Shown here: positions 33,513 through 43,668 of the stretch, in pieces
Numbering within the stretch: position 1 is the stretch's first letter
Layout: each line of letters opens with the position of its first letter
Assembly: GCA_902728285.1 (NCBI GenBank)
Contig: CACVBU010000812.1
Location: 414,352-478,351 of the forward strand
DNA: 64,000 nt
Direction: 5' to 3'
Origin: Clytia hemisphaerica
Taxonomy: Eukaryota; Cnidaria; Hydrozoa; Leptothecata; Clytiidae
Notes under the pieces: generated by a model
The model's database searches: none
Told to the model about the DNA's origin: nothing
The model's input: only the letters and a program-made list of their open reading frames with translations
Made by a program: the position numbers and the translations under genes

Positions 33513-34418
33513 GGATATTTTCAAAGACAAATATTTCTATTAAACTTTTGGCAAAAGCGCGGGAAAAAAGCTGATATGCGGGGTGATAAAATCGATTTTC
33601 AGCTTTTTTTGCCTCGTTTCCATGCAGATTTTCGTCGTCGTGTGCAACTGTCTTAAGTCCCAATATGGAGAATTATCGCCTGTACCCGACTGTCTGTTGG
33701 AAGCATTACGTAATGGATTTTTTCCAAATCTCTTTGTAAATCGAGCTCTAGGGTCTTTTTTTACGAGGATGAAGACGTCATTTCTTCAAGAAACGTCTGC
33801 GGAAAATATAAGTATCCTTCTCGATCGGGAAACGTCGCCTGGTTCGGAAGCGTATTGTTGATCGGACCATACTGCTTTCTAACAGTCAAAACAAAGATGG
33901 CGGCAAAAATAAACAACTGGTTGCTAACTGCTCTTTCGCTATTTTTGTTTGCTTTTTATGCTTTAATGAGTTCAATTGGATCATGATTTTTGTGTGATTG
34001 TTACAAAAAATTGTTGATGATGAACTTTTCTTATTATTCATTCCTGGGTTTGATGTTTCGTTTGGTTTGGCATGAGAGATGCATGAGACGTATGCAATCT
34101 CTTGAAAAACAGGACATTTTTTATCAACTTTCACAACAAACTAACTTCAATTTTGCCCGTACATTTGCACAAATTCTAACAAGACAGGTGACTGAATATT
34201 TTTGGATAAATCTGACCATGCTATAAATACTTGCAACATCAAAAAAGTTTGAACTCACTTTTTTATGATGGTCAGATGGTAATAGTCTAGACTAGAGATG
34301 CGGTACCCAAGGAAATGGTTGTGGTTGGATATGAACTGGTTAGCTTTAACGTAAGAATTCAAACCTGAAGCAAAATTTACTGATTGATGATTGAATTTCC
34401 CTTGGCGTTTTAAAAATG
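33513..34418. other. Non-coding stretch
   Basis: Short frames on both strands without motifs. Nothing supported. Confidence 0.4.
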
Positions 34419-34862
34419 TAACGTTGAAAACTTTTGGTTGTGAATTTGGACATTCTCTTGCACGTGTGTTGAAAACTTTGAAATTTTTGCTGTGAATTTA
34501 GACATTTTCTTCCACATGCGTTTAAAACGTGGAAAACTTTTGGTTGTGAATTTGTACATTTTCTTCCACGTGCGTTTAAAACGTGGAAACTTTTTGCTGT
34601 GAATTTTTCTTCCACGTGTGTTTAAAACGTGGAAACTTTTTGCTGTGAATTTGGACATTTTCTTCCACGTGCATTTTTAAACGTGGAAAACCTTTGGTTG
34701 TGAATTTGGATATTTTGTTCCACGTGCGTTTGAAACGCGGAAAACTTTCCGTTGTGAATTTGGACATTTTCTTCCAAGTGGGTTTAAAACGTGGAATTTT
34801 TTGCTGGGAATTTGGACATTTCCTTCCACGTGCTTTTAAAACGTGGAAATTTTTGCACTTGT
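34419..34862. repeat. Minisatellite, ~53-bp unit, ~8-9 copies
   Basis: Unit: AACGTGGAAA, ACTTTTTGCTGTGAATTTGG, ACATTTTCTTCCACGTGCGT, TTA. Each unit pairs a CCACGTG E-box palindrome with CGTTT(A)AAACG. The long minus-strand frames across it, which repeat FPRFKRTWKKMSKFTT, are products of the repeat and not evidence of a gene. Confidence 0.85.
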
Positions 34863-36755
34863 TCAAATGTACAAGAGTTGGTTTGTGTGTGAAAAAATCT
34901 GCGTATGTAAAAGTAAAAAATTTTTTAGAAAAATGAGATGATTGGATAATTAAAAACTACTAACTAACAAACAAATCTTGATTTATATACAATTGGGAAT
35001 ATCTAACCAAACTACTTTGATAGCTTAAATTCTCCAACTTGATTTTTTTTATAATGAACTATATAGATGAACCCATAGTCTGCGGCCAGATCAGAAAATT
35101 ATTATTTTTCACCCGGTTGGTTTCCAGAAACGCTACATTTTTTTATTTTCGCCTCAATTGAAAATGTTTTCAAGCAATATCCTGGCATGAAGACTTTTTT
35201 TCTTTTAGGAAATTATGCTGAATTATGTGACATTTTTTGCTTTTGCAGCATGATTTTGAAAATTATAAAATCCCTTCTGCTAGGGGAATTTTTTCCGTTC
35301 GACGTTCTTTCAATGTGATTTTTTTTTCTTCTTTTGCATTACACTTTTTTTATATGACAACCAGTAAAATTTGTCTGAGCCTCGACTGTTCTTATTTTTT
35401 TTTTGCACTTTGAGCCTCTATCATGTTCTTATTAATATGGTGTTAGTGAGGTATTTTAGGCATTATACCCAATTTTTATTACTTTGACCCCTAAATTGCT
35501 TGAAATTGAGTAGTTTCAGGCTCAGCATTGTTCTTACATTGTTCTTTTTTTTGGCGATTTTGAGCCTCGTTGTTCTTATAAAATTGTTCTTATATTAAAA
35601 AAGTGTATGTTTGAAATTATGAAATTAGTTCCCTGTTTTGAAAGTTTTTTACTTTTTGACATGCATTTCAAAAAAAAAACTTTTGGATGCTATAATTTTT
35701 TACCTTTTTTTCAATATTTTATATATTTTACCTTTTCTCCAATATTTTATATATTTAAACCTTTTTTCCAATATTTTATATATGAAAGTATATGCAAAAT
35801 ATTTCATCTATTTTGAAAATATAAATTTTCCTTTGGTTTTCTTATTGTAAAATATTCTCAATTTTTGATGAACAAAATTTTTGTAGATATATATTACCCC
35901 CTGATTTAAGAAAACGAGAAAAGAGAAAAAGACGAAATTCCGTTACTTTGCGCAAAGTATCATAAGACTTTTTTTATACCAAAAAATCCTTATTATGTTA
36001 GTTTGTTTTGAAAATAGAATATCAACTTTCTATTGGTTCACCAGAGTTTGTACATGTTTAAAATGCATTGATAGAAATTTTCCTTGCTCTCGTGACGATC
36101 ATGAAAATTACCAAAAAAAGGTTTGTTCGCCATTCAAGTATCGCAACGCAAACGGCTGGGTACAACTTTTTAAAATTTTATCATAAAATGGCTAACTTTC
36201 TCATTCCCGGGAAACATACCTGCCCCATCTCCGGGATCTTTTCGCTTCTAGGCGTCTCAAGCAAAAATCGGTGTTAAATCTACTTTTGTGGTGTTTTGGT
36301 GCTTTTCCGTTGTACACTAGCAATTGGAAAGTTCCGCTGGGAATAAGGAAGTTTAGCAAACCTACGGTATGTAGTGTGAAAAACCTTTTGCTTGCGAACA
36401 CGAGATTTTCGTATCGTGCGTAACCCCTTTTACAATTGATAATATATCTATGTATTACTCATCAAAACGAATAGCATATAGATTGTATTTTTCAGTTGGA
36501 TTTAGAAAATTTAAAAGTGTAGGAATATTGCGTTTTAATATCAATATAATTTTATCATTGTAAAATTAATCGAAAGTTTCTTAGATGCCTTTTATTACCA
36601 TTAAATCCTGGCTGGGTGGAGATGAAAAATTTGAACGCACACCAGGAAAATATACACACGAATGATAATCTATTTTTACTCTTAAATGGTATATAAAAAG
36701 ATTACTATAAAATAACGCTTAGAATAATAAAAGCTGGTCTGGATAGAAAATGGTC
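34863..36755. other. Non-coding stretch with dispersed repeats
   Basis: 35380-35600 carries several inverted copies of the GAGGCTC/AAGAACAAT repeat seen at 27.1 kb. 35690-35780 has three AATATTTTATATATTT blocks. 36370-36430 is the inverted partner of the GGGGTTACGCACG repeat end at 16.6 kb. No gene. Confidence 0.5.
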
Positions 36756-37155
36756 TCAGTCGCCGCTAATGGCCACAATATCTCCGTTGGTAATGATGTT
36801 ACTTTTGAACATTTCCAACTTTGGTTTTACGTTCTCCTCTGAATCGCTTATTTCAATCACTTCAGTTTAAGGGTTCCCCTTAAATTTCTTCAAAATTGGT
36901 GGTTTAATATCTTCCTCAACCTCAGAATCAGTTGAGTCGGAGTCGGTGTCGGAAGCGCTAATTTCCATTACCTCATTAAAGCATTTTGCTTTGAATTTCT
37001 CGAAATCTACTGGTTTCACATCTTCGGGTTGGGCTTCATCTTCAGAGGTGCAAACGATTCGAGGAACCTTAAGGGGTTTAGGAACATTTCTTGATAGCCA
37101 CGCTTCATAAAAGGAATCTGCCTCTTCCCAATCGTATTTCCTTCGGATCTGGTAC
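36756..37155 (-). pseudogene. Acidic protein exon with SUMO-interaction-like motifs and one TAA
   Basis: Minus strand, opening after CACTTTAG at 37156. It reads a Tyr/Arg/Trp-rich start (YQIRRKYDWEEADSFYEAWL), then EVMEISASDTDSDSTDSEVE, a TAA at 36867-36869, and in the same frame TEVIEISDSEENVKPKLEM to a TGA at 36756. VMEIS and VIEIS followed by Asp/Ser/Glu runs are textbook SUMO-interacting motifs. The repeat of 'EV(M/I)EIS...' on both sides of the TAA suggests an internal duplication with one nonsense change. No known domain. Confidence 0.4.
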
Positions 37156-37234
37156 CTAAAGTGGTATAAGATGAGTAGTTGACTAATTAGTTAGTTAATC
37201 AATAAATTATTTCATTAGTTAATTAGTTAGCTAA

Positions 37235-38905
37235 TTAATTGAAGTTTAACAAACTTTTGCTTCTACTTAAGTCATGTAGTGAGGAATGATGGCGTTTCTT
37301 GCAATGTCGACAGGAAACTTTTGACTTGCACTCCCGGACAGAGTATTTTGGTGATAGGCAATTATAACAGCATCGCTTTTCGTTGATTAGCTTCCTTCTA
37401 TCAGGGATTGTTTTCTTTTGGAACTCGTCGCATTGCCATATCTTGTGTGGTTTTTGGCAAACCCAACAGCTCAATTTCTTGTCGTTGCCAGAATCAATGT
37501 AGTTGTTTTGGCTTTCCTTGTTGCCACCTTTCTTATCTCTCCTCTTGTTTTCTTGAGTTGCAATTATATCTGCTATTGGATTGTAGAATTCCTTTAACGT
37601 GGCATCTAAGAATGTTTCAAGCTTAAACAGACTTATATCAGTGTAATCGAAGTCCTTTGATTTCTTGTAAAAGTTCTTCCTCAGGTTGTCTGGCAACCTA
37701 ATGACCGCATTTGACAAGTTTTCCGTTGAGTGAATGGCAGAAATGTTGCCAATCCTTTTTAACCAAGTCAAGGTGGATTTTAATTGTTGGTGGAACCTTT
37801 TCAAAGCTGCTCTATCATTTGACACCAGTTGAGGTTTATCCAGCAGAAGTTTTAGTTTGGCATAGGTTACCACTGTAGCATTGTCAAAGTCTCTCTTTAA
37901 TGACTTCAAAGCGGTGGCGTAGAATATTTCTGATGTCCCAATGCACTCAACACCTTTTCCTGCTTCTCCTGTGAGGACACTCAGCAGTCTCCCTATCCGA
38001 TCATTATCCGTGAATGACAACTTGAAGTGAACTCTTCGACTGAAGTTTTCGATGAATTCAGGCCATTTGGCACTATCTCCATTGAATTTAGTTAGCTCGA
38101 TAATTGGTAACGTCTTACTTTCAAACTCATAGCGAAGTGCTGCGCTAGCAGTGACAGGGTTGGATAGACCAGCAAGACAAGTCTCTTCTCTCTCAACCAA
38201 ATCATCAATGAAGTTATCAATAGACTGCAAAAACGTTTTTTGAGGTTTTGTAGCAGCAGTTGGATTTTGGGTGACATATGTACCAGAAGATTGACTCAAG
38301 CTATCTGAAAAGGCTACTTTTGATGGTATCTGCCTTAATCGGCGAAAGCTGCTGCGGGACTTCGCTGTCACAGAAGATACCGATGGTGGGGATGGGTTGG
38401 GAAATCTGAAATTCTGGATATTCTCTGATCTTGGACTTGAACTTCTTCCATTGAAGTAGCTTGGTGAATGATAACCAGATCCACCACTACCACAACTTCC
38501 AGCGTATTCACTTTGAGCACTGTTTCCACTGGATCCTTGACTGCTTGAATAAACACTTGATGCTCGTGTTCTGCCACGAATTTCCCTTTCAACTTCAGCT
38601 ATCCGGTTCGATTCCCTTCTTTCGCTTTCTTCACACTCCTGGATCTTCTTTGGATTAGTTTCCATTGACAGGTACTCTGTGTTTGTAGCTCGTAACTTGA
38701 GGTACGTTGTCAACATAGTCTCTTGTAACACAAACGCATTTTGAATATCTCCTTCGTTGAGACAAATGAGAATTTGGTTAATGACTCTTGTGAGGCTAGA
38801 AAGCTGGGCTCTTCTGGAATTTCGTAATGATACGAGTTTGTTTAGCTCATACATCTGTGGATCTTCAGCTGGTTGTTGACCTGCAATTCTATTTGATCTC
38901 CTCAT
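37235..38905 (-). CDS. BEL/Pao retrotransposon Gag
   Basis: 556 codons on the minus strand from a clear ATG to TAA. A coiled N-terminus and Ser/Gly-rich linker are followed by the DUF1759-type capsid region (ELTKFNGDSAKWPEFIENF, then AALKRFHQQLKSTLTWLKRI) and zinc knuckles near the C-terminus (CWVCQKPHKIWQC, CCYNCLSPKYSVREC, CRHCKKRHHSSLH). This order is typical of BEL/Pao Gag. In complete elements protease, RT, RNase H and integrase follow in the same frame; here the frame stops right after the last knuckle and the next DNA is unrelated, so pol is missing. Upstream lie a 32-bp minisatellite and a possible LTR edge. Gag itself is intact. Confidence 0.85.
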   Translation of the reverse strand: MRRSNRIAGQQPAEDPQMYELNKLVSLRNSRRAQLSSLTRVINQILICLNEGDIQNAFVLQETMLTTYLKLRATNTEYLSMETNPKKIQECEESERRESNRIAEVEREIRGRTRASSVYSSSQGSSGNSAQSEYAGSCGSGGSGYHSPSYFNGRSSSPRSENIQNFRFPNPSPPSVSSVTAKSRSSFRRLRQIPSKVAFSDSLSQSSGTYVTQNPTAATKPQKTFLQSIDNFIDDLVEREETCLAGLSNPVTASAALRYEFESKTLPIIELTKFNGDSAKWPEFIENFSRRVHFKLSFTDNDRIGRLLSVLTGEAGKGVECIGTSEIFYATALKSLKRDFDNATVVTYAKLKLLLDKPQLVSNDRAALKRFHQQLKSTLTWLKRIGNISAIHSTENLSNAVIRLPDNLRKNFYKKSKDFDYTDISLFKLETFLDATLKEFYNPIADIIATQENKRRDKKGGNKESQNNYIDSGNDKKLSCWVCQKPHKIWQCDEFQKKTIPDRRKLINEKRCCYNCLSPKYSVRECKSKVSCRHCKKRHHSSLHDLSRSKSLLNFN

Positions 38906-38959
38906 TGTAACAGTCTTTGATGCAAACAGAATTAGTAGTCAGAGTAGATATGTTCAGGA

Positions 38960-39296
38960 ATGAGCCGGAAACAGACGAACGGTTTTGGAACTGGACCAGA
39001 AACAGACGAACGGTTTTGGAACTGGACCGGTAACAGACGGAACGGTTTTGGAACTGGACCGGAAACAGACGGAACGGTTTTGGAACTGGACCGGAAACAG
39101 ACGGAACGGTTTTGGAACTGGACCGGAAACAGACGGAACGGTTTTGGAACTGGACCGGAAACAGACGGAACGGTTTTGGAACTGGACCGGAAACAGACGG
39201 AACGGTTTTGGAACTGGACCGGAAACAGACGGAACGGTTTTGGAACTGGACCGGAAACAGGGGAAACGGTTTTGGAACTGGACCGGAAACAGACGG
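38960..39296. repeat. Minisatellite, 32-bp unit, ~10 copies
   Basis: Unit GGAAACAGACGGAACGGTTT + TGGAACTGGACC, nearly perfect. Because 32 is not a multiple of 3 and the unit has few stops, several frames on both strands are open through the array and give 32-residue protein repeats; these are not genes. It lies 55 bp upstream of the gag ATG, in the position of a BEL 5' leader or LTR. Confidence 0.95.
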
Positions 39297-39535
39297 AACG
39301 GAACAGACAATGCCCGGAACAGACGATGACCGGAACAGACGATGACCGGAACAGACGATGACTGGAACAGACGATGACCGGAACAGACGATGACCTGAAC
39401 AGACGATGACCGGAACAGACAATGCTCGGCACAGACAATGCTCGGAACAGACGATGCCCGGAACAGACGATGTCCGGAACAGACGATGTCCGGAACAGAC
39501 GATGCCCGGAACAGACGATGCCCGGATCTGATGAA
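39297..39535. repeat. Minisatellite, 16-bp unit, ~14-15 copies
   Basis: Unit CGGAACAGACGATGAC with C/T and A/C variants. It resembles the first half of the adjacent 32-bp unit (GGAAACAGACGGAACG), suggesting that one array derived from the other. Confidence 0.95.
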
Positions 39536-40001
39536 GCCCGGAAATAACTCAGACTTCACCACCCAAATCTTGTTGTTGAGGGGCCCATAGGAACTAAGAG
39601 AGGCAGAGAGAGAGGGAGACGAATGCTGTAAGGTATACCTGAACCACACTCCAGTCCAACAATCTCCACCGCTTATCTCCTCGGCGCATCAGAATATTTT
39701 CTTGAAAATTTGTTTAGGGGATTGACAAAGTTCTTGTAACGATTTTGTTTGTTCGTTATATTCGTTCAAGCTAAAAACACGAGAAAAAATTATACAAAGT
39801 AACTTGACATATTTACATACATAGGCCTATGTTAGTAGTCAGTTAGTAAGTCAAAAAATATACAAGTCAAAATTGTACAAGCTATAGTCAAAGTCTGTGC
39901 CAAAATCTAAGTCAAAATAAGATAAAAATGGCACAAAATAGCATGGAAAATATGTACAAGACAGAAATATACTTGAAAAAATTTTCTTCTGGGCCAGATT
40001 A
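39536..40001. other. Possible BEL LTR edge and spacer
   Basis: On the minus strand, TGTTGGACTGGAGTG starts at about 39664; TGTTGGA is a common left end of BEL LTRs and fits the orientation of the gag gene. A (GAGA)n patch lies at 39600-39620. No second LTR was found, so this is tentative. Confidence 0.35.
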
Positions 40002-40188
40002 TTCTCAAAAAAAAAGTGAAGACAAAAAACAAAATTTTGTTCATCCTTGACGTTTCGATACTTCTTGTATCATGATCACAAGCAAATGTTAGCTTACAAG
40101 CAAAAACGTGTTAATAAATCAAAATTTCAAAATCACATCTAGCAATTATAGGTCATAAAATTTTATATAATTGAACGCATACATATAC
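40002..40188 (-). repeat. Inverted terminal repeat (pLTR) of Penelope-like element, 3' side
   Basis: 187 bp that recur inverted at 42032-42218 with only one or two differences. It contains the hammerhead-like block at 40049-40076 (minus strand: ATCATGATACAAGAAGTATC, then GAAACGTC). Confidence 0.9.
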
Positions 40189-40192
40189 TTAT

Positions 40193-42049
40193 TCAAAAAA
40201 GCTCTAGAGGATAAGAAGATACCGTTTTATTTAAATCAGGTTTCAAATCCCTAATGATTAAAGATTCTTTTATATAAAGCTCTTCATCAGTTTTTCCTTT
40301 CTCGTAAACTTTCATGTTCTCTAGGGACACGTCGTGCCCAGTTCTAAAAAGATGTCTCGTTACAGCAGTTGGTCTTTCAATATTTCGATGCTCCTTGTAC
40401 CGTGTCGCAATGTGTCGTTTTGTTTTCCCAATATAGTATGACTCGCAATCTGTACAGTGCACTCCGTACACAACAAATGAACGTAACCTTAGAGGTATTT
40501 TATCTTTGAAAGTAAACAGATTTGAGAGTCGAAACGTAGTGCGGAAAACGATCTTTAGGTCAACTTGTGGGTAGGTCTCAGCTAATAACGAAATTAGCTG
40601 CTTATGAAGAACATCAGATAATTTACCATGAAAAGGTAAATACAGTTTCACTTCTTTCTTTGCAACAGTGGCGACACTTTCATTTTCATCACTAGACTTC
40701 ATTTTTTGTACAAAATTCTTACACATTGCTATCAGTAGTTTTTCAGGATACTTATTCTTAACCAATGTTCGTTTGATAACTTCCCAGTCACTGAGAAATA
40801 GACGTTCGTTGGAACAAATCTTCCATGCCCTACTTAGCAAGTTCTTGATTAAATTGATTTTGTATTTCCTTGGAGTAAAACTATACCAATTTGTATAAAC
40901 TCCAGTATGAGTAGGTTTGTAGTAGGTACTTGTTAAGAATTTCTCATCTTCTTTGACAATCTTTGTATCAAGGAAGGGGAAACTATCCTCTGATGTCGAT
41001 TCTTCTTCTTTGGTGAACACAATGTTTTTATGGCGAGTGTTCAAATAATCAAAAAATGGTGTAACGTGTGATTGATTTTTGAACAATAGAAAACTATCAT
41101 CAACATAACGTCGATAAAAGGATGGTTTTTCAATATCACCGGGACAAATCTCGAAAGCCTTTTCCTCGAAATTTCTCATGAATATATTAGCTAATACAGG
41201 TGCTAATGGTGAACCCATGGCAACCCCGTCAATTTGATCGTAACATTTACCATTGAAAATAAAGTTGGTTTCTTTAGTTGCCATATCCAAAAGGGACTTG
41301 AATTCGTTTCTTGATAAACCACTGACAGTAGTGGCGTTTTCATAAAGGTAATCCAAAGCTATGGTTATGGTTGCATCAAGAGGAATAGACGTAAACAAAC
41401 TTGAGACATCAAAGCTTGCGATATGACAAGATGTAGAATTCATTCCTTGGAGTTCATTGACAAAAGCGAACGTATTTCGTATTGTGTATTGATTCGTAGC
41501 ATATGGTGAAAGAATCTTAGCAATTTCGGAAGATAGTTTATAATTGAAAGAGTTAACCGACGAGCAGATTGGTCGTAATGGATGGTTGTTTTTATGAACT
41601 TTAGCAAGACCATATAATCTTGCTGGCTGGGAACCATTTGGACGAACGTCTTTGTAGAACTTATTCGTAATTTTCTTTTCATTTAGCAGTTTCAGAAGAC
41701 AACGGATCAGCTTTTCTTCGCGTTTGATAGTTGGATCTTTATCAAGTGGCTTGAATTTGGTTTTATCTGCTAACAAAGTCTCTAGTTCAGTGACATAGTC
41801 AGATTTCCGTAACAAAACAACGCTCTTCCCTTTATCAGCTTTTGCAACGACAATACTTTTGTCTTTACTCAATTCAATTAAGCCTTTCATTTCAATGTCA
41901 GTTAGATTAACTTCAGTTCGTTTATCATATCGTTGACAGTAAGCATAAGCCAACTCAGCGAATTTATTCTTGTAACGGTCTGGACTGTAAGTAGCAGTGT
42001 TCATGTTTAAAGATTTAAGGCCCTTATGTATGTATATGTATGCGTTCAA
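40193..42049 (-). CDS. Penelope-like element reverse transcriptase/GIY-YIG endonuclease
   Basis: 618 codons, unbroken. The N-terminal thumb-like region leads to RT motifs: FDVSSLFTSIP (~213-223), DGVAMGSPLAPVLANIF (~274-290) and the catalytic RRYVDDSFLLF with Y315-V-D-D318, then a telomerase-like thumb. The C-terminus is a GIY-YIG nuclease: VVYGVHC near 526, a Cys pair, YYIGKTKRHIATR at 538-550, H554 and a late acidic residue. This is the canonical Penelope architecture, used for target-primed insertion. It is compact and lacks some N-terminal sequence of longer family members. The start codon lies inside the upstream inverted repeat, which suggests 5' truncation joined to an inverted copy of the 3' end. 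Confidence 0.93.
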   Translation of the reverse strand: MNAYIYIHKGLKSLNMNTATYSPDRYKNKFAELAYAYCQRYDKRTEVNLTDIEMKGLIELSKDKSIVVAKADKGKSVVLLRKSDYVTELETLLADKTKFKPLDKDPTIKREEKLIRCLLKLLNEKKITNKFYKDVRPNGSQPARLYGLAKVHKNNHPLRPICSSVNSFNYKLSSEIAKILSPYATNQYTIRNTFAFVNELQGMNSTSCHIASFDVSSLFTSIPLDATITIALDYLYENATTVSGLSRNEFKSLLDMATKETNFIFNGKCYDQIDGVAMGSPLAPVLANIFMRNFEEKAFEICPGDIEKPSFYRRYVDDSFLLFKNQSHVTPFFDYLNTRHKNIVFTKEEESTSEDSFPFLDTKIVKEDEKFLTSTYYKPTHTGVYTNWYSFTPRKYKINLIKNLLSRAWKICSNERLFLSDWEVIKRTLVKNKYPEKLLIAMCKNFVQKMKSSDENESVATVAKKEVKLYLPFHGKLSDVLHKQLISLLAETYPQVDLKIVFRTTFRLSNLFTFKDKIPLRLRSFVVYGVHCTDCESYYIGKTKRHIATRYKEHRNIERPTAVTRHLFRTGHDVSLENMKVYEKGKTDEELYIKESLIIRDLKPDLNKTVSSYPLELF

Positions 42050-42218
42050 TTATATAAAATTTTATGACCTATAATTGCTAGATGTGATTTTGAAATTTTG
42101 ATTTATTAACACGTTTTTGCTTGTAAGCTAACATTTGCTTGTGATCATGATACAAGAAGTATCGAAACGTCAAGGATGAACAAAATTTTGTTTTTTGTCT
42201 TCACTTTTTTTTTGAGAA
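42032..42218 (+). repeat. Inverted terminal repeat (pLTR) of Penelope-like element, 5' side
   Basis: Reverse complement of 40002-40188. Its 42144-42172 segment carries the same hammerhead-like core, ending CGAAACGTC. The coding frame begins within its inner 18 bp. Confidence 0.9.
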
Positions 42219-43668
42219 ATATACTTACAAAATATTGTCGGCAAACTATCCCAAAAACAAATAGAAGACTTGACTTGATAACTAGTCAGACGCTATCAAA
42301 GTTGCAGTTTTGTCAAAGTCAGACATGACATTTTCTTACTAAAAAGTCGTCTTTTCTCTCACAGCTTTCTTGTGTCTTGTCAAAGAGAAAATTGTGTCAA
42401 AAAAACGCGTTCAAAGTTTTCTATATAAAAAGGCAATAAAAACCACTAATTACTCCGGCAGGAGAGCCATCATACCAAACCACTCCGATGGAGAGCAAAT
42501 TCAATGACGTTATGCACTTGGGAGTTTTAACCAAAACATAAGTCCAAATGAAAATCAAAAAGTTATAAAATATAAATCTAAACTAGAAAATATACATCCT
42601 GAAAGCAAAAAAAATAGAACACTTTGAAAAAAAGTTGAAGACAGAAAAAAAAATAACGCTCACCGAAAAATAATTTGACAAATTCAACTACTTTAACTAT
42701 TAGCCGAGCAATGTAAAATGAAGATGTTTTGTGATTGGCCCCTTCTAAAAAAATATTATTTCAAACAACTTTCTAATTTATTCTTATCGTTCTTGGAGAA
42801 AAGTCAAAGAAATTGAATCGGAATGTAACAAAAGCTCCCTTTCGTAGATGCCGAACCAGGTTATTTAAAAAAGTTGGCCGAATAGTAGACATTGAAAGCA
42901 GAAAACAATAAATACCATACCCTAAAAATAAACAATATATAATGCCAAAATATAACTAGACTAGCCGGTACCCGGCGTCGCACGCCGGTCAAGCTGTAGC
43001 TGAACGCACTAAAAGTCCTTTGGATGTAACCTGAGATCAGATTGTGAATGTTTTCTGCACACCACGCTGAAGCTCTAAAGGGATGTGTGAAAACAAACAA
43101 TCTGACGAATATGCAATCTCGAAATCGTAAAGGACCGCGTTCGTCTAAAAGGACTAAGAACGACAACAAAGTTGCCTGATTGTGTTTATGAATAGGGCGC
43201 CGTATCAGGAATATTCAGTTTTTGACTTTCCGGTGCACAAAAAGATTCTTGTTGTAGAATTTTCCACGGGAGGACTATTCTCCTCAGATGTATAATTTTC
43301 AAGCGCCTTCAGAGGTTAACGGTGCGCGTAAGAAAATTATGAACAGCTGTTATCAGGTTATTTGGATGTTTAAGCTGGCTTAAAAAAACGATCAAATGAA
43401 TAAAAAGATATCTTCAAAGTTTGACTCTAACCCTCCCCTGGAGATCTTTTTCTCGCTTGCTCGCATTAAATACGCCGTCCAGTCTTCGACAATTTGAGAA
43501 AATGTCATGGTAAAGAGGAGTGAAATGTAGAAATTACAATTCTTTAGGAAAAAGCGGGAAAGCCGCAAAGAATCGTGCAATTTTGTTTTTATCAGATTTA
43601 AAAAGATAAATAAGCCAATTCTTAATTGCTTTCTTTAAACCCTTGTCATAACTTTTCGAATTTAAACA
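42219..43668. other. Non-coding stretch
   Basis: Contains a GC-rich hairpin CCGGCGTCGCACGCCGG at ~42974-42990, otherwise AT-rich. No gene supported. Confidence 0.45.

Noticed and set aside
34346-34866. Minus-strand repeat proteins rich in FKRTWKKMSKF
   Set aside because: Product of the 53-bp minisatellite read in three frames.
38954-39649. Long ORFs of 231, 177, 168 and 133 codons on both strands
   Set aside because: They are translations of the 32-bp and 16-bp arrays in successive frames; no frame is favoured and composition follows the DNA unit.
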